NCBI RefSeq assembly: GCF_014155765.1
Contig: NZ_SCKT01000001.1
Span: 124,001 to 188,000, forward strand
DNA length: 64,000 nucleotides
From: Pantoea dispersa
GTDB lineage: Bacteria; Pseudomonadota; Gammaproteobacteria; Enterobacterales; Enterobacteriaceae
Direction: 5' to 3'
Position numbers and translations under genes: made by a program. The first letter of the stretch is position 1, and each line of letters starts with the position of its first letter. Below, piece by piece: positions 27,778-36,741 of this stretch. The notes under the pieces are model-generated. The model saw nothing but the letters and a program-made list of their open reading frames with translations, did no database searches and had not been told where the DNA came from.

Positions 27778-29339
27778 CAGAAAATCTCCTTGCAGTGATG
27801 GGCAGTAGCGATGGCGCGCAATACCGCGCGGGCTTTGTTGCGGCTCTCATCCGCTTCAGCCTGAGGCTGAGAATCCAGCACCACGCCGGCACCAGCCTGC
27901 ACGGTGGCGACGCCACCTTCCACCCAGGCGGAGCGGATGACGATGCAGGTATCAAGGTCGCCGCTGGCGGTGAAGTAGCCGACCGCGCCGCCGTAGCTGC
28001 CGCGCCGCGTGCCTTCTTTTTCCGCAATCAGCTGCATCGCACGCACTTTCGGTGCACCACTTAGCGTGCCCATGTTCATGCAGGCGCGATAGGCGTGTAG
28101 CACATCAAGATCGTTGCGCAGCGTGCCTACCACGCGGGACACCAGATGCATCACAAACGAGTAGCGGTCCACTTTGGTTAAATCCGCCACGTAACGGCTG
28201 CCGGGCACACAGATACGCGCCAGGTCGTTGCGCGCCAGATCCACCAGCATCAGGTGCTCAGCCAGCTCTTTATGATCGGTGCGCATTTCCAGTTCAATAC
28301 GGCTGTCCAGGTCGCGATCCAGCGAGCCATCCGCATGGCGACCGCGCGGACGCGTACCGGCAATCGGGTAGATTTCGATCTGGCGTGAGCTGGCGTCATA
28401 CTTCAGCGAGCTTTCCGGCGAAGCGCCGAACAGCGCAAAATCCTGATCCTGCATAAAGAACATGTACGGGCTGGGATTGCTGTTTTTCAGCGTATCGTAA
28501 GCCGCCAGCGGTGACGGGCACGGTAGCGAGAAGCGGCGCGACGGTACCACCTGGAAGATTTCGCCGATGCGAATGGCCTGCTGCAGTTCGCTTACCACGT
28601 TGCAGTAAGCTTCATCGCTCTGGCTGGTGCTCAGCGTCATTTGCTCGACGCGCTGCACCGGCAGCGCTGGCGCTGGCTGCGTCATCTGACCGTGCAGCTG
28701 TTCAATACGGCTCTGCAGACGCTGAAACTCGCTGGTGGACGGCGCAAACAGGCTGGCCTGCAGACGGGCGCTGCGCTGCTGATGATCGATCACCAGTAAC
28801 GTTTCGGCGAGGTAGAAACAGTAGTCCGGGCAGCTTTGGTCATTGCGCAGCGGCGGCAGATCTTCAAATCCCGCCACCAGATCGTAGGCAAACAGGCCGC
28901 CCAGCAGCATGGCTTCACGTTCTTCGGCCGGGCTGTTTACCAGATGCGGAATCAGACGCAGCGCATCAAACACCGACAGCGCCTTCAGGCGGGAGTCTTC
29001 ATCATGCAGACCCTCAACCGGCGTGAAATGCAGCTCACGTCCGTCCGGGCGAACGGCGATGCGCACCTCGGGGGGCAGTGCTTCGTCCAGCAGCGGCAGC
29101 AGCGCGCGGCCATTTTCCGACAGCGCCTGCAGGGTAACAACATTGCCCAGGGCGCTGATGCGCAGCGCGCTGTCGACAATCAGCAGGCTTTTCAGGTTCT
29201 GCTTGCTGTCGATATCGGCAGATTCAAGCAGCAGAGTTGCCGGACGTGCGCCGCATAATTGATGAAACACTGCGGCCGGATCTTCGCGGTAGGGCGCGGT
29301 ACCGGTAATCAACTTCAATGTAGGTTTCGCATTAGCCAT
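27777..29339 (-). CDS. trpE: Anthranilate synthase component I
   Basis: 520 residues. Converts chorismate plus ammonia to anthranilate, the committed step of tryptophan synthesis. The tryptophan feedback site region [11 protein letters not shown] is present near residue 36. The catalytic domain has [39 protein letters not shown] and [15 protein letters not shown]. The length matches E. coli (520). First structural gene after the attenuator; regulated by TrpR and attenuation as shown by the leader. Confidence 0.98.
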   Translation of the reverse strand: MANAKPTLKLITGTAPYREDPAAVFHQLCGARPATLLLESADIDSKQNLKSLLIVDSALRISALGNVVTLQALSENGRALLPLLDEALPPEVRIAVRPDGRELHFTPVEGLHDEDSRLKALSVFDALRLIPHLVNSPAEEREAMLLGGLFAYDLVAGFEDLPPLRNDQSCPDYCFYLAETLLVIDHQQRSARLQASLFAPSTSEFQRLQSRIEQLHGQMTQPAPALPVQRVEQMTLSTSQSDEAYCNVVSELQQAIRIGEIFQVVPSRRFSLPCPSPLAAYDTLKNSNPSPYMFFMQDQDFALFGASPESSLKYDASSRQIEIYPIAGTRPRGRHADGSLDRDLDSRIELEMRTDHKELAEHLMLVDLARNDLARICVPGSRYVADLTKVDRYSFVMHLVSRVVGTLRNDLDVLHAYRACMNMGTLSGAPKVRAMQLIAEKEGTRRGSYGGAVGYFTASGDLDTCIVIRSAWVEGGVATVQAGAGVVLDSQPQAEADESRNKARAVLRAIATAHHCKEIF

Positions 29340-29362
29340 AATGGATTCTCTGAATTTCGCTC

Positions 29363-29389
29363 AAAAAAAAGCCCGCTCGGTGGCGGGCT
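29363..29389 (-). terminator. trp attenuator terminator (segments 3 and 4)
   Basis: On the minus strand AGCCCGC, a 6-base loop and GCGGGCT form the stem, followed by a run of T (complement of the A run 29363-29370). It lies between trpL and trpE and almost equals the E. coli attenuator. Confidence 0.93.
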
Positions 29390-29407
29390 CAGGTATCTGC
29401 ACTGCGG

Positions 29408-29491
29408 TTACGCAAAATGTGCATGACGACGTCGCCCGTGAAAGGGATCATCGCGCCACCAACCATTAACATGCGTACCGATAAGAGCCAT
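29408..29491 (-). CDS. trpL: trp operon leader peptide
   Basis: 27 residues: MALIGTHVNGWWRDDPFHGR and then a basic tail RRHAHFA. Tandem Trp codons (residues 11-12, bases 29461-29456) are the sensor of charged tRNA-Trp. The ATG is preceded by GGGTATTTAATC, resembling the E. coli leader ribosome site. The E. coli peptide has 14 residues and stops four codons after the second Trp position; this one runs 15 codons past the Trp pair. Its stop is 24 bases beyond the CGGGC (29438-29434) that would pair with segment 3. Confidence 0.88.
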   Translation of the reverse strand: MALIGTHVNGWWRDDPFHGRRRHAHFA

Positions 29492-29520
29492 GATTAAATA
29501 CCCGTTACGTGTGAACTTGT

Positions 29521-29554
29521 GTACTAGTTAACTGGTTCGGGTGAAAAAAGTCAA
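29521..29554 (-). promoter_or_regulatory. trp promoter and TrpR operator
   Basis: On the minus strand the -35 TTGACT (29554-29549) and -10 TTAACT (29531-29526) have a 17-base spacer. The operator CCAGTTAACTAGT overlaps the -10 and differs by one base from the E. coli CTAGTTAACTAGT. Repression by the tryptophan-TrpR complex is therefore expected. Confidence 0.92.
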
Positions 29555-29622
29555 TACCCTTTTTCAGTTACGGGCAAAATCGTTATCATGCCAGCCGGTT
29601 TAATGCAGTCGCTGGAGTGACC

Positions 29623-30507
29623 TTGTCAGATATCGCCCGTTTTCCACTTTATGATTTACACAGCCATACCCAGGCTTCTGACGGTTTGCTGACGCCGACC
29701 GCGCTGGTGCAGCGCGCCGTTGAGATGCACGTCGGCGTGCTGGCGATTACCGATCACGACAGCGTGGCGGGCGTTGCCGAAGCGCAGGCGGCGGTGCAGC
29801 AGCTTCAGCTACCGCTGCGGGTACTGGCCGGTGTGGAAGCGTCGACGCTGTGGGAAAACCACGAAATTCATATTGTCGGACTCAACGTTGATACGCAGCA
29901 TCCGGCGTTAACTGCTTTTCTGGCGCAGCAGCACCAGTGCCGTATGGCACGTGCAGAACTGATTGCCGAACGGCTGGAGCGCGCGCGCATTCCTGACGCA
30001 CTGGCCGGCGCTCAGCGTCTGGCGCAGGGCGGGGTGATTACCCGCGGGCATTTTGCCCGCTATCTGGTAGAGCTGGGCAAAGCCGATAACATGGCGCAGG
30101 TATTTAAAAACTATCTGGCGCGCGGCAAAACCGGCTACGTGCCACCACAATGGTGTACAATTAAACAAGCCATTGATGCTATTCATCATTCTGGTGGCGT
30201 GGCGGTACTGGCCCATCCTGCGCGCTACGGGCTGTCGGCCAAATGGCTGAAGCGACTGATTGCGCATTTTGCCGCAGAAGGCGGCGATGCGATGGAAGTG
30301 GCGCAGTGTCAGCAGGCACCGAATGAACGTACCCAGCTGGCGAGCTATGCGCGCGATAATCAGCTGGCGGCTTCGCAGGGGTCCGATTTTCACCAACCCT
30401 GTCCGTGGATTGAACTGGGGCGCAAGCTATGGCTGCCGGGCGGCGTGGAGCCGGTCTGGGAGCGTTTTCCCGCTTTAGCGCCGGTCAGATCGCACGTTGA
30501 TGGGTGA
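29623..30507 (+). CDS. rnm: PHP-domain 5'-3' exoribonuclease, RNase AM
   Basis: 294 residues; formerly yciV/trpH. Acts on short RNAs and on the 5' end of 23S rRNA in E. coli, and hydrolyses 3',5'-bisphosphonucleotides. The PHP metal site is visible: YDLHSHTQASDG, ITDHDSVAG, GVEASTLWENHEIHIVG, then GRYLV-like and SDFHQPCPWIELGR. The frame opens at a GTG (29617), but TTG 29623 has GGAG five bases upstream and gives the MSDxxxxxLYDLHSHT start of the E. coli protein. Divergent from the trp promoter, as in E. coli. Confidence 0.9.
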   Translation: MSDIARFPLYDLHSHTQASDGLLTPTALVQRAVEMHVGVLAITDHDSVAGVAEAQAAVQQLQLPLRVLAGVEASTLWENHEIHIVGLNVDTQHPALTAFLAQQHQCRMARAELIAERLERARIPDALAGAQRLAQGGVITRGHFARYLVELGKADNMAQVFKNYLARGKTGYVPPQWCTIKQAIDAIHHSGGVAVLAHPARYGLSAKWLKRLIAHFAAEGGDAMEVAQCQQAPNERTQLASYARDNQLAASQGSDFHQPCPWIELGRKLWLPGGVEPVWERFPALAPVRSHVDG

Positions 30508-30519
30508 TATGAGGTTTTT

Positions 30520-31140
30520 ATGAGTCAACTTTTTCACATTCATCCGGAAAATCCGCAGCCGCGTCTGGTTAATCAGGCGGTGGATTATCTCAATAAAGGC
30601 AGCGTTATTGTCTATCCGACCGATTCCGGCTACGCGCTGGGATGCCGTCTGGAAGAGAAGAATGCCATGGAGCGTATCTGCCGCATTCGTCAGCTCGATG
30701 GTAACCATAACTTTACCCTGATGTGCCGCGATCTTTCTGAGCTGTCGACCTATTCGCAGGTGGATAACAGCGCGTTTCGCATTCTGAAAAACAATACGCC
30801 AGGCAATTACACCTTCATTCTGAAGGCCACCAAAGAAGTGCCGCGTCGTCTGATGAACGACAAACGTAAAACCATCGGCCTGCGCGTACCGTCAAATCCG
30901 GTGGCGCTGGCGCTGCTGGAACGCCTCAATGAGCCGATGATGTCGACCTCACTGATGCTGCCAGGTAATGACTTCACTGAATCCGATCCGGAAGAGATCC
31001 AGCACAGCATCGGCAAGCTGGTGGATTTAATTATCGATGGCGGCACGCTGGGCCAGCAGCCAACCACCGTGATCGATCTCACCAGCGATGCGCCCGTCAT
31101 CGTGCGTGAAGGGGCAGGCGATACCCGCCCGTTCCTGTAA
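30520..31140 (+). CDS. yciO: YrdC/Sua5-family protein YciO
   Basis: 206 residues. Belongs to the Sua5/YrdC family that makes threonylcarbamoyl-AMP for tRNA t6A, although YciO is a paralogue with weaker activity than TsaC. The YrdC fold is seen in GSVIVYPTDSGYALGCRLEEKNAM, then GNYTFILKATKEVPRRL, and GLRVPSNPVALALL. The C-terminus contains IDLTSDAPVIVREGAGDTRPF. It follows rnm by 12 bases and ends one base before the convergent protease gene, with no terminator visible between. Confidence 0.94.
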   Translation: MSQLFHIHPENPQPRLVNQAVDYLNKGSVIVYPTDSGYALGCRLEEKNAMERICRIRQLDGNHNFTLMCRDLSELSTYSQVDNSAFRILKNNTPGNYTFILKATKEVPRRLMNDKRKTIGLRVPSNPVALALLERLNEPMMSTSLMLPGNDFTESDPEEIQHSIGKLVDLIIDGGTLGQQPTTVIDLTSDAPVIVREGAGDTRPFL

Positions 31141-31812
31141 TTACGCCGGGCCGGGCGCTGTTTGTGGCGTCTGGCCAATATTGGCTTCCAGCCAGCGTTT
31201 GAAATCGCCGTACGGAATGTACAGCGAGACATCTTTTAAGATGACTTTTTTGCTGCGTACGTTAGCAATTTCATGGCTGTAACCCACAATCACCCCGCTG
31301 ATTGTCTGGTCGGCATTATAGACAGCGCCGCCTGACATCCCCTGAACGACACCGGCATCGGAAGCCATTGCCATGCAGGGCTTTTTATTCCAGCGATTAT
31401 TAATGGCGGTGCGCGCCAGATTAACGCCGCTCGACTCGACCGGCATCGCGGAAATAAAACTGTAGCCATACATTTTAATTGGCTCGCCCACCGCGCTGCT
31501 GCGGAATTTCGCCAGCGTATCCGGGCTGTTTTTATGATAAATAATCGCGACGTCGCAATAGGGGTGATAAGCCTTCACGCGCTGCACGGCGGTTTTGGCC
31601 ACGTGCGCGGCAGTCAGACTGTATTCCGGCGTTAACGGAATGGTTGTACCGAGGATGCCCAAACCCAGTACCGTCGGGATGCCGGTCACGCTCATATCCA
31701 CGTGCTGCAGCGCCGTACGACTGTACTCAGTATGGCCCACGGAACAGCCGCTCAGTGCCAGCGCTGCAAGCGCCGGCCAAAGCAGGGAGGTTCTCATGAT
31801 GGCGGTCTTCAT
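31141..31812 (-). CDS. Putative lipoprotein trypsin-like serine protease
   Basis: 223 residues. A lipoprotein signal with LSGC puts the lipidated Cys at residue 23. A chymotrypsin-like triad can be proposed: His70 in LTAAHVA, Asp87 in YCDVAIIY, and Ser160 in QGMSGGAV, the latter a clear GxSGG motif. The protein would act in the envelope on unknown substrates. It occupies the place of E. coli yciQ and abuts yciO tail to tail. The start is uncertain: Met6 (31797) is an alternative, and neither has a strong ribosome site. The product family name is inferred from motifs. Confidence 0.75.
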   Translation of the reverse strand: MKTAIMRTSLLWPALAALALSGCSVGHTEYSRTALQHVDMSVTGIPTVLGLGILGTTIPLTPEYSLTAAHVAKTAVQRVKAYHPYCDVAIIYHKNSPDTLAKFRSSAVGEPIKMYGYSFISAMPVESSGVNLARTAINNRWNKKPCMAMASDAGVVQGMSGGAVYNADQTISGVIVGYSHEIANVRSKKVILKDVSLYIPYGDFKRWLEANIGQTPQTAPGPA

Positions 31813-32615
31813 TTAATGTCCGTCAGCAAAATCCCTGGTGAAGACTTTCGACAGACAAATTAAATTCAATCCGTGAAACGATTAGCGCGCCATTTCCCGT
31901 GCGCGCCGGATTATATTATCAGGCCAGCTGTACCATTATTTGTTAATGGCTTGTTGTTTGGAAGCTTATAAAAAGTAATTAAAATAATTTCTGATACTGC
32001 TTAGCCGAATTCAGGATTAAATTTTACACAGTTTTCGCGGCAGAACAATTCATCATATTTAATCTTTATCAAATAAAAGCGAAAATACAGACTTAATCCA
32101 ACCTGCAGCGCCAATCCGCTGTATAGCTGGTTCTGCTGGCTGCAATAAGCTTTACTAACACCATTGTTTAGTTCTTTGTGCTGATTTTGGTGTTTTGTGC
32201 CGATTTTCTGTTTGCACAACTGCGGCATGGCCGGGAACGCTGCGGGTAACAGACTGGTGAGCCTCTTTAATCTATTGCGGCACTAATCGGCGCAACATTA
32301 AATAAATAAACGGTCTCAGGCAAAACGGCGTAATTTCAGCGGGTTGCGCAGGCTATCATTACGCTCTTTACGCAAATCAATCAGAAATCTGAATCAATGA
32401 CCTTGCTGCCCGCTTCAGCCTCCGGATCACAGGCGCTTTATTATCGGCAGAAAAGGAAAAGGTGTTAACGAAACTGTAGCTGGTGTAAAATCTCCGGCCG
32501 TCCGCGCTGGCACCTGGCGCGAAGCGGTCACAGATTCTGATACGGGACCTGGTAACGCCGGTATCTTACCTCTTCATTACCACGACGCCTGGGAAGGCGA
32601 CAACGAGGCAGCTCC
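31813..32615. promoter_or_regulatory. Long AT-rich gap upstream of rluB
   Basis: About 800 bases with no gene I can support. The first 300 bases are AT-rich, and an ORF of 75 codons on the minus strand (32001-32228) has no ribosome site or recognisable sequence. The last 150 bases must contain the rluB promoter and leader; TTAACG near 32464 and TAAAAT near 32490 are candidate elements. Confidence 0.4.
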
Positions 32616-33494
32616 ATGAGCGAGAAATTACAAAAAGTATTAGCGCGCGCCGGACACGGTTCTCGCCGTGAAATCGAAGCAATGATTTCAGCCGGACGCA
32701 TCAGCGTCGATGGCAAACTGGCGACGCTGGGCGATCGCATCGAAAATGACAAAACCCTGAAAATCCGTATTGATGGCCATCTGGTATCGATTGCTGAATC
32801 GGCCACCGAGGTGTGTCGCGTACTCGCGTATTACAAACCGGAAGGTGAGCTATGCACGCGCAACGATCCGGAAGGGCGCCCAACAGTATTTGATCGTCTG
32901 CCGCGCCTGCGCGGTTCACGCTGGATTGCCGTCGGCCGTCTGGACGTGAACACCTGCGGTCTGATGTTGTTCACCACCGACGGTGAGCTGGCCAACCGCC
33001 TGATGCACCCAAGCCGCGAAGTTGAGCGTGAATACGCAGTGCGCGTATTCGGTGAAGTGGATGACGAAAAAGTGCGTCAGCTGAGCAAGGGCGTGCAGCT
33101 GGAAGACGGCCCGGCAGCGTTCAAAACCATCAAATTCGCCGGCGGCGAAGGCATTAACCAGTGGTACAACGTCACCCTGACGGAAGGGCGTAACCGTGAG
33201 GTGCGTCGTCTGTGGGAAGCGGTTGGCGTGCAGGTTAGCCGTCTGATGCGCGTGCGCTACGGCGATATTCAGCTGCCAAAAGGTCTGCCGCGCGGCGGCT
33301 GGATGGAGATGGAACTGCCGGCGGTCAACTACCTGCGTAAGCTGGTGGGACTGCCGGAAGAGACGGTGACCAAAGTGGCGGTCGAGAAAGATCGTCGCCG
33401 CACCAAAGCGAACCAAATCCGCCGGGCGGTGAAACGTCATAGCGCGGTAAGCAATAACAGCCCGCGTCGCAACAGTAATAAACGCGGTTCCTGA
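32616..33494 (+). CDS. rluB: 23S rRNA pseudouridine(2605) synthase
   Basis: 292 residues. Makes pseudouridine 2605 in 23S rRNA. The N-terminal S4 RNA-binding domain starts [21 protein letters not shown]. The catalytic Asp is in [24 protein letters not shown], and the RsuA-family motif is [16 protein letters not shown] Lys/Arg-rich C-terminal tail follows. The position before btuR matches E. coli. Confidence 0.96.
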   Translation: MSEKLQKVLARAGHGSRREIEAMISAGRISVDGKLATLGDRIENDKTLKIRIDGHLVSIAESATEVCRVLAYYKPEGELCTRNDPEGRPTVFDRLPRLRGSRWIAVGRLDVNTCGLMLFTTDGELANRLMHPSREVEREYAVRVFGEVDDEKVRQLSKGVQLEDGPAAFKTIKFAGGEGINQWYNVTLTEGRNREVRRLWEAVGVQVSRLMRVRYGDIQLPKGLPRGGWMEMELPAVNYLRKLVGLPEETVTKVAVEKDRRRTKANQIRRAVKRHSAVSNNSPRRNSNKRGS

Positions 33495-33500
33495 TGCTCC

Positions 33501-33528
33501 CTGACGCCGCGCCTGCGGCGTCAGTTTT
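33501..33528 (+). terminator. rluB terminator
   Basis: A 10-bp stem CTGACGCCGC/GCGGCGTCAG with loop GCCT and a short TTTT tract lies seven bases after the rluB stop and overlaps the btuR stop codon. Confidence 0.8.
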
Positions 33529-34114
33529 ACCAGTCGATTCCCTGCTGTGCCTGAATTCCAGCGTCGAACGCGTGTTTGACCGGACGCATCTCGCTGACGG
33601 TATCCGCCAGTTCCAGTAGCGTGCGGTGACAGCCGCGCCCGGTTATGATCACACTTTGCTGCGGCGGACGCTGCTGCAGTGCAGTGACCAGCTCATCCAG
33701 ATCGAGATAATCCATACTCACCATGTAGGTGATTTCATCCAGTATCACCAGATCCAGCGACGCGTCTTGCAGCATGCGTCTGGCGTGTTGCCACACCTGC
33801 TGGCAGGCGGCCGTATCGCTGGCACGGTTTTGCGTCTCCCAGGTAAAGCCGGTGGCCATCACCTGAAACTCCACGCCGTGCTGCGCCAGCAGATTACGTT
33901 CACCATTGGGCCATTCGCCCTTAATAAACTGCACGGCAGCCACGTTTTTACCGTGGCCGCAGGCGCGCAGCGCGGTGCCAAAAGCGGCGGTGGTTTTACC
34001 TTTGCCGTTGCCGGTAAACACCATCAGGATGCCGCGCGTTTCGGTGGCGGCGGCGATGCGGGCGTCAACCTGTTCTTTCAGCCGCTGCTGGCGTTGCTGG
34101 TGACGATCGCTCAT
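33527..34114 (-). CDS. btuR: Corrinoid adenosyltransferase
   Basis: 195 residues; also called cobO. Transfers adenosyl from ATP to cob(I)alamin, making adenosylcobalamin. The P-loop reads FTGNGKGKTTAAFG near residue 36, and the conserved acidic motif is LVILDEITYMV. The C-terminus has ITGRGCHRTLLELADTVSEM. The ATG overlaps the yciK stop (ATGA), so translation is coupled. It serves cobalamin salvage; no cobalamin synthesis genes are in the window. Confidence 0.96.
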   Translation of the reverse strand: MSDRHQQRQQRLKEQVDARIAAATETRGILMVFTGNGKGKTTAAFGTALRACGHGKNVAAVQFIKGEWPNGERNLLAQHGVEFQVMATGFTWETQNRASDTAACQQVWQHARRMLQDASLDLVILDEITYMVSMDYLDLDELVTALQQRPPQQSVIITGRGCHRTLLELADTVSEMRPVKHAFDAGIQAQQGIDW

Positions 34115-34875
34115 GCGCTGGCCGGTCCCGGCTTGCGCCCCGGTTGTGCATCGTAGCTGATGCCGGTTTTACGGCGGCTGTCATCGCCCATCAGATAGAG
34201 GTAGAGCGGCATCAGGTCGGCCGGGGTTTTCAGCAGGCTGGCATTCTCCTCCGGGAAGGCGCTGGCACGCATTTTGGTGCGCGTGCCGCCGGGATTGATG
34301 CAGTTCACCCGAAGATGGCGGTTTTTATACTCATCGGCCAGCACCTGCATCATGCCTTCGGTGGCGAATTTCGACACGGCATACGCGCCCCAGCCTGCGC
34401 GGCCGGTGCGGCCCACGCTGGAGGTGGTGAACACCAGCGAACCGGCGTCGGATTTCAGCAGCAGCGGCAGCAGCGCCTGCGTTAAATAGAAGGTGGCGTC
34501 GAGATTGATTTGCATCACCTGCTGCCAGACCGCCGGATCGAGTTCCGCCAGCGGCACGATCTCACCGAGAATGCCGGCGTTATGCAGCACACCATCCAGC
34601 CGCGGCACCAGCGCGGCAACCTGTTGTGCCAGCTGCTGGCAGCTTTCCGGTGTGGCGTGCGCCAGATCCAGCAGCAGCGTAGCCGCGGGCTGTTTATTGA
34701 GCTGACTAATCGCCTCAGCGGTTTGCTGCAGCGTGGTGGCATTGCGGCCGAGCAGAATCACGCGCGCACCGTAGCGCGCATAGGTCAGGGCGGCTTCACG
34801 GCCGATGCCGTCGGAAGCACCGGTCACGAGAATGATGCGATTGTCCAGCAGGTCGCTTTTCGGTTGATAATGCAC
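34111..34875 (-). CDS. yciK: SDR-family oxidoreductase YciK
   Basis: 254 residues. An NAD(P)-dependent short-chain dehydrogenase whose substrate is not established. The Rossmann motif is TGASDGIGREAALTYARYGA, the NNAG equivalent is LHNAGILG, the active-site Ser is in TTSSVGR, and the Tyr/Lys pair is in YAVSKFA. The C-terminus DDSRRKTGISYDAQPGRKPG is the YciK signature. The start is GTG at 34875 with AAGGA upstream and gives the conserved MHYQPK. Coupled to btuR. Confidence 0.94.
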   Translation of the reverse strand: MHYQPKSDLLDNRIILVTGASDGIGREAALTYARYGARVILLGRNATTLQQTAEAISQLNKQPAATLLLDLAHATPESCQQLAQQVAALVPRLDGVLHNAGILGEIVPLAELDPAVWQQVMQINLDATFYLTQALLPLLLKSDAGSLVFTTSSVGRTGRAGWGAYAVSKFATEGMMQVLADEYKNRHLRVNCINPGGTRTKMRASAFPEENASLLKTPADLMPLYLYLMGDDSRRKTGISYDAQPGRKPGPASA

Positions 34876-35049
34876 AGCGATGTCCTTTGCAGGTCAGAGG
34901 GTTTTTTGGCTTTATGCCTCAATTTGGCGCAAGGTGCAATCGCCGCAACGCGCATTCTGTGCCGCCTGCCGGCATTTCAGGCGACGAATGGCATCAAAGC
35001 GGGTAAACTCAGGGTTTGACTGTAATTCACTGTTTAATAAGGCGGCAGA

Positions 35050-36096
35050 ATGGATTTACTCTCCAGCTATGGATTATTTCTGGCCAAGGCCGTCACCGTC
35101 GTGGTGGCGATCGCAGCTATTGTACTGATTGTGCTAAATGCCGCGCTGCGTAAACGTCACAGCGGCGGTCAGCTGCGCTTAACCCATCTCGACGAAGCCT
35201 ATCGTGAGATGAAAGAGGACCTGCAGCTGGCGAAGATGAAGCCGCAGGCGCAAAAAGTGTGGCTGAAGCAGCATAAGAAAGAAGAGAAACAGAAAGCCAA
35301 AGCCGAAAAGCGCAATGCCAAAACCGGTGTAACTGAAGCGGCGAAGCCGACTCTCTATGTGCTGGAGTTCAAAGGCAGTATGGACGCCGGCGAAGTCAGC
35401 TCGCTGCGCGAAGAGATCTCTGCGGTGCTGGCGGTGGCACAGCCGGGTGATGAAGTGCTGCTGCGGCTGGAAAGTCCCGGTGGCGTGGTGCACGGTTATG
35501 GCCTGGCCGCGTCGCAGCTACAACGTCTGCGTGATGCGGGGCTGCAGCTGACGGCGGTAGTGGATAAAGTTGCCGCCAGCGGTGGCTACATGATGGCCTG
35601 TGTCGCGGATCGCATCGTGGCGGCGCCGTTCTCCATCATTGGTTCTATCGGCGTGGTGGCGCAAATCCCCAACTTTAACCGTCTGCTGAAGCGCAACGAT
35701 ATTGATGTGGAGCTGCACACTGCCGGCCAGTACAAGCGTACGCTGACGCTGTTTGGTGAGAATACCGAGGAAGGGCGGGAGAAGTTTCAGGAAGACCTGA
35801 ATGAAACCCATCAGCTGTTTAAAGATTTTGTGCATCAGATGCGTCCGGCGCTGGATCTGGACAAAGTGGCGACGGGCGAACACTGGTATGGCCGTCAGGC
35901 GCTGGATCTGGGGCTAATTGATGAGATTGGTACCAGCGATGCGCTGATCATTGCGCGTATGGACCGTTTTAGCGTGCTGGGCGTGCACTTCGCGCGTAAG
36001 AAAAAGATGATTGATCGCGTGACCCACAGTGCGAGCGTTGCAGCCGAGCGGCTGATTCTGAAAATCTGGCAGCGCGGTGATAAACCGCTGTTGTGA
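35050..36096 (+). CDS. sohB: SohB inner-membrane peptidase of family S49
   Basis: 348 residues. A signal-peptide-peptidase-like serine protease facing the periplasm; in E. coli it suppresses htrA mutants when overproduced. One N-terminal helix (about residues 5-30) is followed by a Lys-rich stretch. The Ser/Lys dyad is in KVAASGGYMMACVAD and GQYKRTLTLFG, with LRLESPGGVVHGYG between. Its length equals that of E. coli. Divergent from the yciK/btuR pair. Confidence 0.95.
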   Translation: MDLLSSYGLFLAKAVTVVVAIAAIVLIVLNAALRKRHSGGQLRLTHLDEAYREMKEDLQLAKMKPQAQKVWLKQHKKEEKQKAKAEKRNAKTGVTEAAKPTLYVLEFKGSMDAGEVSSLREEISAVLAVAQPGDEVLLRLESPGGVVHGYGLAASQLQRLRDAGLQLTAVVDKVAASGGYMMACVADRIVAAPFSIIGSIGVVAQIPNFNRLLKRNDIDVELHTAGQYKRTLTLFGENTEEGREKFQEDLNETHQLFKDFVHQMRPALDLDKVATGEHWYGRQALDLGLIDEIGTSDALIIARMDRFSVLGVHFARKKKMIDRVTHSASVAAERLILKIWQRGDKPLL

Positions 36097-36099
36097 AGC

Positions 36100-36124
36100 A
36101 ACCCGGCGAAGGCCGGGTTTTTTT
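36100..36124. terminator. sohB/yciN terminator
   Basis: An 8-bp stem AACCCGGC/GCCGGGTT with loop GAAG runs into TTTTT. It overlaps the yciN stop codon. Confidence 0.88.
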
Positions 36125-36371
36125 ATGCCAGGTGATACTGCGCGGAGAGCACCACGGCAAGGTGCTTAAACACGTTAAACACCGCCGTGGTTTTGGCGGT
36201 CGGCAACCCTTCATCGTCGAGGAACCACGGGCCGCGAAACACCAGAACCTCGCCCTGCTGAATCACCTCAGTGGCTTCCATGCCAGCAAAATATTCATCG
36301 TGCTGCTGAATGAGCTGATTAGCGATTTCCAGTAGCGCCTGGCGTGAAATGGATTCCGTTTCTGCTGACAT
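36123..36371 (-). CDS. yciN: DUF2498 protein YciN
   Basis: 82 residues, unknown function. It has the family core GEVLVFRGPWFLDDEGLPTAKTTAVFNVFKHLA. A GAGGTG ribosome site precedes the ATG at 36371. Same size and position (between sohB and topA) as in E. coli. Confidence 0.93.
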   Translation of the reverse strand: MSAETESISRQALLEIANQLIQQHDEYFAGMEATEVIQQGEVLVFRGPWFLDDEGLPTAKTTAVFNVFKHLAVVLSAQYHLA

Positions 36372-36741
36372 TTTTCACCTCTTTTTTGACAGCGAATTTT
36401 CTCCTTCTATATTACTTGCCTGTCGGTGCGTTCAGCAAATCAGCGTTCGGTCAGAAAACTGGCGAGAAATTAAACAGAATGCTAATTAAGTTGCGTAACA
36501 GATTTTATCAGGTAGAGTGTGGGCGATTCAGCTTTCAGGGAGATCACACCAGGATGTGTGATACCGTCAGACGGAAAACTCGCTCTTAATCATCAAGTTG
36601 CAAATGCCGATGCAATCTGACCAGAGATTGTCCCCGCTGGCTTGAAAAGCAAAAAGTCAGCAGCAATATTGAACCCATTGGGTTTTGGGGCTGCCAATCC
36701 TCTCCCGTTTATCAGGACGTTTCAATTAGGTAAAGGTACAT
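36372..36741 (+). promoter_or_regulatory. topA promoter region
   Basis: 370 bases between divergent yciN and topA with no supported gene; an 81-codon ORF at 36344-36589 overlaps yciN and has no ribosome site. In E. coli topA has several supercoiling-sensitive promoters with Fis sites here. I can assign only the topA ribosome site (AAAGGTACATATG). Confidence 0.45.

Noticed and set aside
32001-32228. 75-codon minus-strand ORF in the rluB upstream gap
   Set aside because: No ribosome site, unusual composition and no recognised family; could be chance in AT-rich DNA.
36344-36589. 81-codon plus-strand ORF upstream of topA
   Set aside because: Overlaps the yciN start and topA promoter region, without a ribosome site.
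36641-36680. Possible heat-shock (sigma-32) promoter before topA
   Set aside because: CTTGAAA and CCCAT-like elements occur, but the spacing of about 25 bases is far outside the normal range.
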